A stretch of 64,000 bases of DNA from Methanobrevibacter wolinii SH. GTDB lineage: Archaea; Methanobacteriota; Methanobacteria; Methanobacteriales; Methanobacteriaceae. Positions 10,809 through 19,826 of the stretch are shown here, in pieces. Position 1 is the stretch's first letter, and every line of letters begins with the position of its first letter. The notes under the pieces are model-generated. The model was not told where the DNA came from. It worked only from the letters and a program-made list of their open reading frames with translations, and did no database searches. The translations under genes were made by a program, and so were the position numbers. The stretch is from contig NZ_KK211375.1 in assembly GCF_000621965.1 (NCBI RefSeq), forward strand, positions 114,294 to 178,293. The letters are read 5' to 3'.

Positions 10809-11906
10809 ATGAGTGATATTGAGGAAAAAATTAAAGCTATTGAGGATGAAATTCACAATACTCAGTATAACAAAGCTACTTCTCACCATATAGGTAAATT
10901 AAAAGCTAAAATTGCAAGACTTAAAGAAGAAGAAATCAAAAGAAGTAGTTCTGGAAATAAAGGTCAGGGTTTTTATGTTAAAAAATCTGGAGATGCTACT
11001 GCTGTATTAGTAGGTTTTCCTTCTGTAGGTAAATCTACTTTACTTAATGAATTAACTAATGCAGAAAGTAAAGTTGGAGCTTATCAATTTACAACTTTAG
11101 ATATTATTCCTGGAATTATGGAGTATAATAATGCACAAATCCAAATTTTTGATGTTCCTGGAATTATTACAGGCGCATCTGGTGGTAAAGGTAGAGGTAA
11201 AGAAATTCTATCTGTTGCAAGAGATGCAGATTTGATTATTGTTGTACTTGATGTATTAAATCCACAACATTTAAAAATTATTTTACATGAACTTCATGAT
11301 ATTGGTGTAAGACCAAATCAACATAAACCTGATGTAAAAGTTAAAAAAACAGGTAGAGGTGGAGTTAAAGTATCTTCAACTATTCCTTTAACTAAACTTG
11401 ATGAACCTACAATAAGATCTATTTTAAATGAGTATAATATTCATAATGCTAGTGTTTTATTTAGGGAAGATGTTGATATGGATCAATTTATTGATGTTTT
11501 AGATGGAAATAAATCTTATGTTCCAATGATAATCCTTATGAATAAAACTGATTTAGTTGATGAAAATTATTTAAATCAATTAAGAGAAACAATGCCTGAA
11601 TTTATACCAATTTCTGCAGATAAAAAAATGAATATGGATTATCTTAAAGAAACTATTTTTAATGAATTAGGTCTTATTAGGGTTTATCTTAAACCTCAAG
11701 GAAGACATGCAGATATGAATGATCCATTGATTATTAAAAAAGGAACTACTGTAATTGAAGCATGTGGTAAATTACATAGAGAATTTGTTAGGAATTTTAG
11801 ACATGCTAAAGTTTGGGGAACTTCTGTTAAATTTCCAGGTCAAAAAGTAGGTCCAGATCATGTACTTGAAGATGAGGATGTTTTAAGAGTTATTCTTAAA
11901 AAATAA
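10809..11906 (+). CDS. DRG/Obg-family GTP-binding protein with TGS domain
   Basis: 365 aa. Residues 1-60 are a charged helical N-terminus ([21 protein letters not shown]) as in DRG proteins. The G domain has G1 [10 protein letters not shown]2 around FTTLD, G3 DVPGI with the [11 protein letters not shown] insert, and G4 NKTD. The final 80 residues form the TGS domain ([16 protein letters not shown]...). DRG GTPases bind ribosomes and act in translation quality control. The gene stands near the AK6-type gene but with a 142-bp gap. Confidence 0.93.
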   Translation: MSDIEEKIKAIEDEIHNTQYNKATSHHIGKLKAKIARLKEEEIKRSSSGNKGQGFYVKKSGDATAVLVGFPSVGKSTLLNELTNAESKVGAYQFTTLDIIPGIMEYNNAQIQIFDVPGIITGASGGKGRGKEILSVARDADLIIVVLDVLNPQHLKIILHELHDIGVRPNQHKPDVKVKKTGRGGVKVSSTIPLTKLDEPTIRSILNEYNIHNASVLFREDVDMDQFIDVLDGNKSYVPMIILMNKTDLVDENYLNQLRETMPEFIPISADKKMNMDYLKETIFNELGLIRVYLKPQGRHADMNDPLIIKKGTTVIEACGKLHREFVRNFRHAKVWGTSVKFPGQKVGPDHVLEDEDVLRVILKK

Positions 11907-12048
11907 TTCTTTCCTAAATTTTTATTAAATAATTTTAAAAGGATAATTCTTTAATATCTTTCTTAACTTTTATTAAATAATTTTAAAAAAATAATTTTTT
12001 AATATTATTTTTAGCTATTTCTGAACTTTTATTAAACAATGTGATTTT

Positions 12049-12630
12049 ATGGATGATATGACAATTTTTATTAGTGGAACTCCATGTACAGGGAAAACAA
12101 CAGTTTCTAAGGTATTATATAATAAATTAAAACTTAAAAATGATGTAAAACTTATTCATGTTAATGATTTGGTTGATTTAAATAATAATCTTGTCTTAGG
12201 TTTTGATACTAAAAAAGATTATAAAGAAATAGATCTTGATTTACTTAATAAAGATTTTAGTAAAGAAAGAGAATTATTTTTAAATAAAAAATCAAATAAA
12301 CCTAAAATTATTATATTTGAGGGACATTTAACTCATTTTTGTTCTAATCCAAGTAAAGTAATTATTTTAAGAGTTAACCCATCTATTTTAAAAGAAAGAT
12401 TAAATAAAAGAGATTATGATAATTCTAAAATTCATGAAAATTTAGAAGCAGAATCTTTAGATGTTTGTGGTGTAGAATCTTATGATTATCATCCAATTAA
12501 TACTTGTGAAATTGATGCTACTAATTTAAGTGTTGATGAAGTTGTTGATAAAATAATTAGTATTATAGATGGTGAATTAGCTTCTCCAGTTGGTTCTATT
12601 AATTTTATGGATTGGCTCTTAGATAATTAA
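12049..12630 (+). CDS. AK6/Fap7-type putative adenylate kinase
   Basis: 193 aa. The Walker A is ISGTPCTGKTTVSK, followed by a charged NMP-binding region, FEGHLTHFC, and the LID part LKERLNKRDYDNSK. This is the AK6 (Fap7) subgroup found in archaea and eukaryotes, where it links nucleotide hydrolysis to maturation of the small ribosomal subunit. Either ATG 12049 (after GTGAT) or ATG 12058 (after GATGAT) could be the start. The position shortly before a ribosome cluster fits a biogenesis role. Confidence 0.88.
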   Translation: MDDMTIFISGTPCTGKTTVSKVLYNKLKLKNDVKLIHVNDLVDLNNNLVLGFDTKKDYKEIDLDLLNKDFSKERELFLNKKSNKPKIIIFEGHLTHFCSNPSKVIILRVNPSILKERLNKRDYDNSKIHENLEAESLDVCGVESYDYHPINTCEIDATNLSVDEVVDKIISIIDGELASPVGSINFMDWLLDN

Positions 12631-13053
12631 TTTTATTGATATTAACTGTAATGTTTTATTTATTATTTTTAGATTTAATAGACGATTATTTAAAATTAGG
12701 ACTTTTAATAATATTTTACTAACTTCAATATTTCCGTAATTTTTATTTAAGTTGTAATATATTTTATAAAATTTTTATTAATTATTTTTTTAAATTCTAT
12801 TTTAAAATATCTTATATAAGGTAACATTTATATTAATAAAAAACATATATTATAATGGAACTTTTTAATGAATAATATTTCTTCTATTTAGTAAAGTTTT
12901 TTATATATAAAAAACATACTGATTTTAATATATTCTTTTTGTATTATGATAATAATATCTTTTAGAATTTTATTTATTTTTTATATATTTATTATATTAT
13001 TCCAAAAAGTTCAGATTCTACAAGAATTTATATATCATATCAAGAGGGATATA
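12631..13053 (+). other. Intergenic with promoter region of the rnp4 operon
   Basis: 423 bases. Besides the palindromic TATA region at 12896-12915 there is nothing gene-like. An open stretch from 12946 in frame with rnp4 encodes an unlikely Ile/Phe-rich extension and is treated as leader. Confidence 0.5.
12896..12915 (+). promoter_or_regulatory. 20-bp palindromic TATA region
   Basis: A perfect palindrome of 20 bp, GTTTTTTATATATAAAAAAC, has the TATA-like core TTTATATATAAA. Placed about 140 nt before the rnp4 start, it is the best promoter candidate for the ribosomal cluster. Its symmetry would allow TBP binding in both directions. Confidence 0.5.
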
Positions 13054-13449
13054 GTGAGTAGAGGAAACAGGCCTAAGTGGATTCTAGATATTGCTAATGA
13101 AAGAATTGATATATTGTTTAACTTAGCTGAGAAAGAATTTTTCTCTCATCAAGAAAGATCTAATCGCTATGTTGAGTTAGCATTGAAGATTTCTACTAAA
13201 TATAATATTAAAATTCCTGAAAAATGGAATAGGCGATATTGTAAGAAATGTCATAAGTTCCTTTATCCTGGTCAAAACTGTTCCATCCGGCTAATTAATA
13301 GTAAAATTAATATTAAATGTGGGGAGTGTGGCCATATAATTAAAATTCCTTATTTAAAGGAAAAAAAATCTAAAAGGAGAGCTAAAATTGACTCATACAT
13401 TAACAAAAAAAGAAATAATGAATCAAGCTCCTTCAGCTATAACAATTAA
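13054..13449 (+). CDS. rnp4: RNase P protein component 4 (Rpr2/Rpp21)
   Basis: 131 aa. I start at GTG 13054 because AGAGGGAT lies just upstream and the protein then begins MSRGNRPKWILDIANERI, matching the family. Helices in the first 70 residues (RIDILFNLAEKEF...RYVELALKIS) precede the zinc ribbon made by CKKCHKFL...C and CGECGH. This subunit binds the specificity side of RNase P RNA and helps mature tRNA 5' ends. The 3' end overlaps the next gene by up to 62 nt. Confidence 0.9.
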   Translation: MSRGNRPKWILDIANERIDILFNLAEKEFFSHQERSNRYVELALKISTKYNIKIPEKWNRRYCKKCHKFLYPGQNCSIRLINSKINIKCGECGHIIKIPYLKEKKSKRRAKIDSYINKKRNNESSSFSYNN

Positions 13450-13651
13450 TATAGGTAAATCTGGTGTTAATGATAATGTTATTGAAGAAATTAAACGCCA
13501 ATTAAAATCAAATGAAATTGTTAGGCTTAAATTTGCTAGATCTATAGCAAAAGATAAAGATGATTATATAAGCAACATTGTTAATAAAACTAAATCTAAT
13601 TTAATAGATGTTAGAGGACATGTTGCAATTATTTACAAGAAAAAGTCTTAA
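13388..13651 (+). CDS. YhbY/CRM-type RNA-binding protein
   Basis: 87 aa from TTG 13388, 6-7 nt after AAGGAGAG inside the end of rnp4. The CRM fold is recognisable: PSAITINIGKSGVNDNVIEEI replaces the usual GKNG loop region, then LKSNEIVRLKFARS and a final VDVRG-like strand IDVRGHVAIIYKKK. Family members bind pre-ribosomal RNA. ATG 13418 is an alternative start but lacks an obvious ribosome site. Overlap with rnp4 implies translational coupling. Confidence 0.85.
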   Translation: MTHTLTKKEIMNQAPSAITINIGKSGVNDNVIEEIKRQLKSNEIVRLKFARSIAKDKDDYISNIVNKTKSNLIDVRGHVAIIYKKKS

Positions 13652-13778
13652 TACTCATTTTGAGTTACAAACTTATCATTGGCTTTTCATGCTAAATTAA
13701 GTTTAATTTGAGGATCATATTAAGAATTTATCTATTAAAATATTGTATTTAAAATATTGAAATATATGGAGAATTAAT

Positions 13779-14219
13779 ATGAGTACTGTATATGATGTAC
13801 CTGCAGATGTTTTAATTAACCATCTTGCAGAAGAATTTAAAAACAACAATGATAAAATACAATCACCAGCATGGACTAATCTCGTAAAAACTGGTGTTCA
13901 TAAAGAAAGAAAACCAGTAAATGTCGACTGGTGGTATGTCAGATGTGCTGCTATTTTAAGAAAAGTATATATAAATGGTCCTGTAGGTGTTAGAAGTTTA
14001 AGGAATATGTACGGTGGTAAAAAAGACCGTGGAGTATGTCCAGAAGCTTTTAGACCTGGTAGTGGTTCTATTGTTAGAGGAGCTCTTCATCAATTAGAAG
14101 ATGCAGGCTTAGTTGAAAAAGTTGACGGTGGAAGAGTTGTAACCCCTGAAGGTCAATCTTTCTTAGATAAAACCTCAACTGAATTAATTAAAGATATCCC
14201 AGGACTTGAAAAATATTAA
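13779..14219 (+). CDS. rps19e: Ribosomal protein S19e
   Basis: 146 aa; MSTVYDVPADVLINHLAEEFK is followed by the family blocks PVNVDWWYVRCAAILRK, GPVGVRSLRNMYGG and RPGSGSIVRGALHQLEDAGLVE. It is a small-subunit protein shared by archaea and eukaryotes, needed for late 40S-type maturation. It begins 128 nt after the YhbY gene, after GGAG, and leads the pdcd5-rpl39e-rpl31e-eif6 string. Confidence 0.97.
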   Translation: MSTVYDVPADVLINHLAEEFKNNNDKIQSPAWTNLVKTGVHKERKPVNVDWWYVRCAAILRKVYINGPVGVRSLRNMYGGKKDRGVCPEAFRPGSGSIVRGALHQLEDAGLVEKVDGGRVVTPEGQSFLDKTSTELIKDIPGLEKY

Positions 14220-14255
14220 ATTTATTCTTATTAAAAAAGATATGGAGATTTGTAT

Positions 14256-14612
14256 ATGAGTGAATTAGATGATATTCGTCGTAAAAAATTAGAGCAATTA
14301 CAAAAACAACAAGCTATGGCTGCAAATCAACAAGTTCAACAGCAACAACAACAAATGCAGCAAGCTCAACAACAACAAGAATTACAAGCTCAACTTAATC
14401 AGGCGATGAAGCAAATTATGACTCCTGAAGCTCGAAGCAGATTAGCCAATCTTAAATTAACTAAACCTGATTTAGTTCAAAGAATTGAAATTCAATTAAT
14501 ACAATCTGCTCAAGCTGGAAGTTTAAGAGGAAAAATTACTGATGAACAATTAAAAGTTCTTTTAAAACAACTCTCTGGTCAAAAAAGGGAGATTCATATA
14601 ACTAGAAAATAG
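14256..14612 (+). CDS. PDCD5-family DNA-binding protein
   Basis: 118 aa. ATG 14256 sits 6 nt after GGAGAT; the in-frame TTG at 14250 abuts that site. The N-terminus MSELDDIRRKKLEQLQ leads into a Gln-rich stretch of about 35 residues, then the three-helix core ILTPEARSRL-like (IMTPEARSRLANLKL), VQRIEIQLIQ and LRGKITDEQLKVLLKQL. This archaeal family is linked to eukaryotic PDCD5 (TFAR19) and always travels with S19e. Function in archaea is unsettled: DNA binding has been shown for relatives, but ribosomal or chaperone ties are suggested by context. Confidence 0.92.
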   Translation: MSELDDIRRKKLEQLQKQQAMAANQQVQQQQQQMQQAQQQQELQAQLNQAMKQIMTPEARSRLANLKLTKPDLVQRIEIQLIQSAQAGSLRGKITDEQLKVLLKQLSGQKREIHITRK

Positions 14613-14622
14613 AGTAATTTTT

Positions 14623-15216
14623 ATGAAAGCTTGTGTATTATATAGTGGTGGAAAAGATAGTTCTCTCATGGCTGTAATCCTTAAAAGATTAGGCTTTGAT
14701 GTAGAAGTATGCACTGCAAATTTTGGAGTCTATAATTCATTTATTCCTGCGCAGAAATCTGCTGAAGCTCTTGGTATTAAACATCGTGTTTTAAATCTTG
14801 ATAAAGAAATTTTAAACACTGGTGTTAAAATGATTATGGATGATGGATTTCCTAATGACGGAATTAAGTATATTCATAAACAAGTTGTTGAAGCAGCTGC
14901 TTCAGAGTATCCTGTTGTTGCTGATGGAACTCGTAGGGATGATAAAACTCCTAAACTTAATCGTGATCAAATTCAAAGTTTAGAAGATAGAAAAAATATT
15001 CAATATATTAATTTAGATAGTTTTGGTTATAAAACTATTAAAACATTAGTCTCTTCTCTTTTTGAAGTTAAAAAAGAAAGGAGTAATAAAGATAATAGTT
15101 CTGACTTTGAAGTAGAAATTAGAATTCTAATAGATAAACTTGGAGGAAATTCAAGTGAAATTTTCCCTGAACATTATCAAACTAATGTTGTTGGATATAA
15201 AAGTGAGAAAGTATAG
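14623..15216 (+). CDS. PP-loop ATP pyrophosphatase (adenine nucleotide alpha-hydrolase family)
   Basis: 197 aa beginning MKACVLYSGGKDSSLMAVIL, with the SGGKDSS PP-loop that binds ATP phosphates. Later blocks are VVADGTRRDDKTPKL and SFGYKTIKTL. Relatives adenylate and then thiolate or amidate a substrate (tRNA thiolation, asparagine or diphthamide synthesis). The conserved place between PDCD5 and L39e genes suggests a modification of RNA or a translation factor, but the substrate is unknown. Confidence 0.8.
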   Translation: MKACVLYSGGKDSSLMAVILKRLGFDVEVCTANFGVYNSFIPAQKSAEALGIKHRVLNLDKEILNTGVKMIMDDGFPNDGIKYIHKQVVEAAASEYPVVADGTRRDDKTPKLNRDQIQSLEDRKNIQYINLDSFGYKTIKTLVSSLFEVKKERSNKDNSSDFEVEIRILIDKLGGNSSEIFPEHYQTNVVGYKSEKV

Positions 15217-15307
15217 GATTTTTATTTAAAACTTTAGATTGTAAAATTCAAAGGGTTTTTATCCATATCGCTTAATAATAAATAATAATTATATATATGG
15301 TGAGAAA

Positions 15308-15463
15308 ATGAGTAGAAATAAACCATTAGCTAAAAAATTAAGAATGGCTAAAGCAAACAAACAAAACAGAAGAATTCCTATTTGGGCTTATGCTAAAACT
15401 AATCGTAAATTACAATACAGACCTAAGCCTAGACATTGGAGAAGAAATAATCTTAAATTATAG
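15308..15463 (+). CDS. rpl39e: Ribosomal protein L39e
   Basis: 51 aa from ATG 15308 to TAG 15463. The whole protein is basic: [19 protein letters not shown], then [14 protein letters not shown] and [11 protein letters not shown], which is the complete L39e consensus. It lines the peptide exit tunnel of the large subunit. The last base of its stop codon adjoins the L31e Shine-Dalgarno, so the two genes are translationally coupled. Confidence 0.97.
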   Translation: MSRNKPLAKKLRMAKANKQNRRIPIWAYAKTNRKLQYRPKPRHWRRNNLKL

Positions 15464-15474
15464 TGGTGTTTAAT

Positions 15475-15741
15475 ATGGCAGAAGATTTAGAAAGAGTTTA
15501 TACTATACCTCTCCGTAACGTTAAAAACGTTAAAAGGACAATTAGGGCTCCTAGGGCTATTAGAGAAGTTAGAAACTTTTTAATGAAACATATGAAAGTT
15601 GAAGATGTAGTTATCGATTCTTCTATTAATGAAAAAATTTGGGAAAGAGGAATTCAAAAAATCCCTTCTAAAATTAAAGTTAAAGCTACACTTATAGAAG
15701 AAGACGATGAAAGATATGTTGAAGCAGTTCTTGCTGAATAG
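15475..15741 (+). CDS. rpl31e: Ribosomal protein L31e
   Basis: 88 aa. ATG 15475 lies 5 nt after GTGGTGT, giving [17 protein letters not shown]; the upstream GTG at 15463 overlaps the L39e stop and would only add MVFN. Family blocks [24 protein letters not shown] and [20 protein letters not shown] are intact. It sits near the exit tunnel where SRP and chaperones dock, fitting the downstream prefoldin and ftsY genes. Confidence 0.96.
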   Translation: MAEDLERVYTIPLRNVKNVKRTIRAPRAIREVRNFLMKHMKVEDVVIDSSINEKIWERGIQKIPSKIKVKATLIEEDDERYVEAVLAE

Positions 15742-15804
15742 ATATCTAAATTAAAATCTTTATTTTTATTATTTTTCATTATCTATTTGATAAGGTAAAA
15801 TAAA

Positions 15805-16479
15805 ATGTTAAAAAGAATTAATCTTACAGGAAATCCAAATTTAGGTGTATATATAACTGTAACAAATGATGTAGCAATTGTACCTCCTAATTTATTGGAT
15901 TCTAAAGCTGAAATTTTAGAAGAAGCTTTAGATGTTAATATAATTAGATCTTCAATTGCAGGTTCTAACTTAGCTGGAGCTTTAATGGTTGGAAATTCAA
16001 ATGGTTTTGTAGTTTCTCCTCAAATATATGATAGAGAATTAGTTAACTTAAAAGAAGCAGGTATTGAAAATATTGTTCCATTACCAGATAAATGTACAGC
16101 TGTAGGTAATATTCTTGCTGCAAATGATAATGGTGCTATGATTAGTCCTGAAGTTTCTGATAAAGCAGTATCTGTTGTTGAAGAAACATTGGGTGTTGAT
16201 GTTGTTAAAGCACAAATTGCAGGTTATAATATTATAGGATCTTCTTTAGCTGTTACAAATAAAGGATTTCTTATACATAAAGATTCATCTCCTGAAGATA
16301 TGGACTTAGTCCAAGATGTATTTGGTGTAGAAGGTAATATTGGTACTGTAAACAGAGGAATTGCTCTTGTTGGAGCATGTTCTATATCTAATTCTAATGG
16401 AGTTATTGTTGGTGAAGATACCACTGGTCCAGAAATGGCTAGAATAGAAGAATCTTTAGGATTTTTAGATTCATTCTAA
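15805..16479 (+). CDS. eif6: Translation initiation factor aIF6
   Basis: 224 aa made of five repeated alpha/beta units that give the pentein pseudo-fivefold fold, recognisable from recurring motifs such as NPNLGVYITVTNDVAIVPP, NSNGFVVSP and NDNGAMISPEVSD. aIF6 binds the 50S subunit and prevents premature joining with 30S. It sits 63 nt after rpl31e in the usual archaeal order. Confidence 0.96.
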   Translation: MLKRINLTGNPNLGVYITVTNDVAIVPPNLLDSKAEILEEALDVNIIRSSIAGSNLAGALMVGNSNGFVVSPQIYDRELVNLKEAGIENIVPLPDKCTAVGNILAANDNGAMISPEVSDKAVSVVEETLGVDVVKAQIAGYNIIGSSLAVTNKGFLIHKDSSPEDMDLVQDVFGVEGNIGTVNRGIALVGACSISNSNGVIVGEDTTGPEMARIEESLGFLDSF

Positions 16480-16502
16480 TTATATCAAAATGAGGGATTA
16501 TA

Positions 16503-16727
16503 ATGCAAACTAAAATTTACAGAGTTAAAGGTAAATTCGTTATGGGTTCAGATGTCCAAGTATTTACTAAGGAACTTAAATCATTTAATGAAGAACAAAT
16601 TTATGAAAAAATTTACTCCTTATTTGGAAGTAAACATGGAATTAATAGAAATCAAATTTCAATTGATGAAATAAAAGAAATCAGTGCTGATGAAGTAATT
16701 GATCCAATAGTTAAAAGTCTTATATAA
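16503..16727 (+). CDS. rplX: Ribosomal protein LX (L18a/L20a family)
   Basis: 74 aa after GAGGGATTATA. MQTKIYRVKGKFVMG, then FTKELKSFNEEQIYEKIYS and SKHGINRNQISIDEI match the archaeal LX half of L18Ae. It lies 23 nt after aif6 and 18 nt before prefoldin alpha, clearly within one operon. Confidence 0.93.
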   Translation: MQTKIYRVKGKFVMGSDVQVFTKELKSFNEEQIYEKIYSLFGSKHGINRNQISIDEIKEISADEVIDPIVKSLI

Positions 16728-16745
16728 TCTTAAAAGGTGTTATAT

Positions 16746-17180
16746 ATGGATGATCAGCAAAAATTACAACAAATGATTAATCAACTTAATGCTTATAAAA
16801 GTCAAGCTGAAGCTTTACAAAATCAAGTACAAGCTCTTCAAACATCTATGGCTGAGCTTGATGTTTTGAAAAAAACAATTGAGGATTTACAAGGTAAAGA
16901 ATCAGTTGAATCTTTAGTTCCTGTTGGTGCAGGAGCTTTTATGAAAGCTGAAATTAAAGATACATCAAATGTTGTTATGAGTATTGGTTCAGGTATTGCT
17001 GTAAAACAAACTGTTGATGAAGCTAAAAAAACTGTTGATTCTCAAAAAGATGAATTAAAAGATAGTTTAGATAAAACTTTAAAAAGTTTACAAGAAGTTA
17101 CTGATGTAATTGCACAGCTTTCACCAGCAGCTGAAAAACTTATGGCAAATCTTCAAGCTGATGGTCAATTGTCTAATTAG
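16746..17180 (+). CDS. pfdA: Prefoldin alpha subunit
   Basis: 144 aa. ATG 16746 lies after AAGGTGT with proper spacing; GTG 16737 overlaps that site. The protein is two long coiled-coil helices (residues about 2-50 and 98-144; QQKLQQMINQLNAYKSQAEA... and ...ELKDSLDKTLKSLQEV) around a central beta part with SLVPVGAGAFMKAEI and GSGIAVKQT. Two alpha and four beta subunits form the jellyfish-shaped co-chaperone that hands unfolded proteins to the thermosome. The beta gene is not in the window. Confidence 0.94.
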   Translation: MDDQQKLQQMINQLNAYKSQAEALQNQVQALQTSMAELDVLKKTIEDLQGKESVESLVPVGAGAFMKAEIKDTSNVVMSIGSGIAVKQTVDEAKKTVDSQKDELKDSLDKTLKSLQEVTDVIAQLSPAAEKLMANLQADGQLSN

Positions 17181-17652
17181 ATAATTTCCTTTTATTTCTT
17201 CTATTTTTTTCAATTTTTTTAAGTTTTTTATATTTTTTACTAATTTTTAGATTTTAATTTTTATAAGAGTTGTATATTCTTAATTTACTTATTGCTATTT
17301 TAATTGTTTTAATATCTTTTTATTTAATCTAAGTTGTTTTACTATCTTACTTTTTGAATTTCTTAAATGCTATTTTTTATAATAATTTAAAGTATTAATA
17401 CTTGAGGCTTAAATTTAAATCATATTCTAAAAATTAAAATAATTTCAATAAAACCTATTTTTTAATATTTATTTAGTTTAAATAATAATTTATAAAATTT
17501 ATAATTTTTTTATAAAAAAAGAAAAGCTTTTAATATTTATTAAATTAAATCTTTACATAGTTTAAAATTTATTTAATATTTCATTAAGTTTAAATATAAT
17601 AAATTTTTAAAATTTTGACTTAAGTTAAACATTATTTAAGGATGGTAATAAC
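17181..17652. other. Intergenic, pfdA/ftsY
   Basis: 472 bases, contains a degenerate copy of the dispersed element (17361-17454). The large gap suggests ftsY has its own promoter although it usually ends this cluster. Confidence 0.5.
17361..17454 (-). repeat. Dispersed intergenic element, degenerate copy E
   Basis: Read in reverse it starts GTTTTATTGAAAT, continues AATTTTTAGAATA and AAGTATTAATAC, then TTTAAATTATTATAAAAAA and TAGCATTTAAG. The left end is close to the intact copies; the right TTCAACA end is lost. Confidence 0.6.
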
Positions 17653-19008
17653 TTGTTTGAATCTTTAAAAAAGAAATTTTCAAGAACTAGTAATCAGTTA
17701 ACTGATAAAGTTACTGAAGAAGCTAAATCAGATGATAATATTGAATCTATTGAACCTATTGAAGAAAAACCTAAAAAATCTAAATCTTCTAAAAATTCTA
17801 AAGATGAAGAAGAGTGGGATGCAATATTTGAAGAAGAAGATAATAAAAATGAAAAATCTGGTTTCTTTTCAAGATTTTCAAGAAATAAAAATGATAGTAA
17901 AGAAGAATCTGAAGATAATGAAGAACTTAAAGAAGAGTTAGATACTGTTGATGAGTCTTTAGAAGAACTTGAAGAAGATTCTGATAATGAAGATTCTGGT
18001 AAAAAACATTGGTATAGTAGGAAAAAAGAACCAGAACAATCAATAGCAGATAAATATAGAGATGATCTTTCTGCAGAAGAAATTTATAATGAGATTGAAG
18101 AAGAAGATAATTCTGAGGTTGAAGAGGAAAAAGGTGGTGTTTTCTCATTCTTTAAAGAAAAAACTATATCTGAGGATGATGTAGAAGATATTCTTTGGGA
18201 ATTAGAAATAGGTCTTCTTGAAGGGGATGTAGCAATTGATGTTGCTAATGAAATTGTTGAATCTGTTAAAAAGGATTTAGTAGGTAAAAAAATTAAAAGA
18301 AGCACTGAAGTAGGGGAACTTACATATAAAGCTCTTAAAAAAGCAGTTGCTAAAATTATCAATGTTGATGGAAAATCAATGACTGAATTACTTGAAGAGA
18401 AAAATAAAGAAGGCAAACCTTTAGTTGTAATGTTAGTTGGTATTAATGGTACTGGTAAAACTACTACTGTTGGGAAATTAGCTAACTATTATCTTAAACG
18501 AGGATATACTCCTGTTATTGCTGCTTCTGATACTTTTCGTGCAGGAGCTATTGAACAAGTTACTCAACATGCAGATAATGTTGGTGTTAAAATTATTAAA
18601 CACCAAAAAGGTTCAGATCCTGCAGCTGTAGCATATGATGCAGTAGAACATGCAGTTGCTCAAGGTAAAGATTTAGTATTAATTGATACAGCAGGTAGAA
18701 TGCAAACTAATACTAATCTTATGGATGAAATGAAGAAAATTAAGAGAGTTGCAAAACCTGATCTTGTAATATTTGTTGGTGATGCATTAACTGGTAATGA
18801 TGCAGTTGAACAGGCTTCTAAATTTAATGATGCTATTGATATTGATGGTGTTATTTTAACTAAAGCAGATGCTGATGCTAAAGGTGGAGCTTCATTATCT
18901 ATTGGATATATTATTAATAAACCTATTTTCTTTTTAGGAATGGGTCAAGGTTATGATGATATAAGGGAATATAATCCTGAATGGATGTTAGATCAATTAT
19001 TTTCATAA
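17653..19008 (+). CDS. ftsY: Signal recognition particle receptor FtsY
   Basis: 451 aa from TTG 17653. The first about 150 residues are a strongly acidic, low-complexity A domain (many E/D/K/S, two FxSRFSRN-like patches) that associates with the membrane. The N domain follows (about 160-245), then the G domain with GINGTGKTTTVGKLA, DTFRAGA, DTAGRMQ and TKADADAKGG. FtsY docks ribosome-SRP complexes and reciprocally activates GTP hydrolysis with SRP54. Placement after ribosomal and prefoldin genes is typical for Euryarchaeota. Confidence 0.96.
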   Translation: MFESLKKKFSRTSNQLTDKVTEEAKSDDNIESIEPIEEKPKKSKSSKNSKDEEEWDAIFEEEDNKNEKSGFFSRFSRNKNDSKEESEDNEELKEELDTVDESLEELEEDSDNEDSGKKHWYSRKKEPEQSIADKYRDDLSAEEIYNEIEEEDNSEVEEEKGGVFSFFKEKTISEDDVEDILWELEIGLLEGDVAIDVANEIVESVKKDLVGKKIKRSTEVGELTYKALKKAVAKIINVDGKSMTELLEEKNKEGKPLVVMLVGINGTGKTTTVGKLANYYLKRGYTPVIAASDTFRAGAIEQVTQHADNVGVKIIKHQKGSDPAAVAYDAVEHAVAQGKDLVLIDTAGRMQTNTNLMDEMKKIKRVAKPDLVIFVGDALTGNDAVEQASKFNDAIDIDGVILTKADADAKGGASLSIGYIINKPIFFLGMGQGYDDIREYNPEWMLDQLFS

Positions 19009-19108
19009 TTAATTAAATTTTTATAAGATATTTTTTATCTTATAATATTAATACTGATATTTTATTAAAATTTATTTTAATTATTTTATTATGGATTTTT
19101 TTTTAAAT

Positions 19109-19204
19109 TTAAGATAAATTATAGTTTAATTTAAAGATAATTAACTTTTTAATAGATTAAGATAAATTATAGTTTAATTTAAAGATAATTAACTTTTTAA
19201 TAGA
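19109..19204. repeat. 48-bp direct repeat, two copies
   Basis: Two adjoining identical units, each starting TTAAGATAAATTATAG and ending in CTTTTTAATAGA, lie in the 267-bp gap between ftsY and dut. They contain no ORF. Confidence 0.85.
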
Positions 19205-19275
19205 TTAAATTTTTAAATAAAATAGTTTTTCAATAAATTCTTTCTTTATTAATATTTTATTATTAGGTGTAAATG

Positions 19276-19734
19276 ATGTTAGGTGAAAAAGAGTTAAAAA
19301 AGTTGTTTCCTGATTTTGAAGATTTAATACAACCTTCTGGTATTGATTTAGAACTTGATAAAATTTTTATTCAAAAAGGACCAGGTTCATTAATTGATAA
19401 TGAAAAAAATTTACCTGAAACTGAAGAATTAGAAGGTTCTATATATACATTAGAACCAAATACTCCATATCTTGCTAGTATTAAGAGAAAAATTAAAATT
19501 CCTAAAGGATATGCTATGTTATATAATCCAAGATCTACACTTTTAAGGTCTTTTGTTTCTGTAGAAACTGCAGTAGGTGATCCTGGATTTTATGGAACTT
19601 TAACTTTTTTAATTATTAATCATGGTAAATATCCATATAAAATTAAAAAAGGAGATAGAATAGCTCAAGGAGTTGTTTTTAAGGTTATAGGTTCTGGAGA
19701 ATATAATGGATCTTATCAAGAAAAAGAAGAATGA
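19276..19734 (+). CDS. dut: Archaeal dUTPase (dUTP diphosphatase, dCTP-deaminase superfamily)
   Basis: 152 aa. Two adjacent ATGs (19273, 19276) exist; the second has better spacing to AGGTGT. The sequence MLGEKELKKLFPDFEDLIQP is followed by PSGIDLEL, the beta-barrel block NPRSTLLRS, the GDPGFYGTL motif and IKKGDRIAQGVVF. The short length (Dcd is about 200 aa) and the missing Dcd N-terminal segment favour the archaeal dUTPase subgroup, which hydrolyses dUTP to dUMP and pyrophosphate. A deaminase cannot be fully ruled out. Confidence 0.8.
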   Translation: MLGEKELKKLFPDFEDLIQPSGIDLELDKIFIQKGPGSLIDNEKNLPETEELEGSIYTLEPNTPYLASIKRKIKIPKGYAMLYNPRSTLLRSFVSVETAVGDPGFYGTLTFLIINHGKYPYKIKKGDRIAQGVVFKVIGSGEYNGSYQEKEE

Positions 19735-19826
19735 TTATATTTAAATTTTTAAGATTTTTATAATTTTATTTTTTTAAATAATTTGATTTACTGTATATTA
19801 AAATTTATAAGTTTATTGATGATAAT

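Noticed and set aside
12946..13053. Hydrophobic N-terminal extension of RNase P component 4
   Set aside because: Family homology and a good ribosome site start at GTG 13054; the extension is A/T-derived Ile/Phe.
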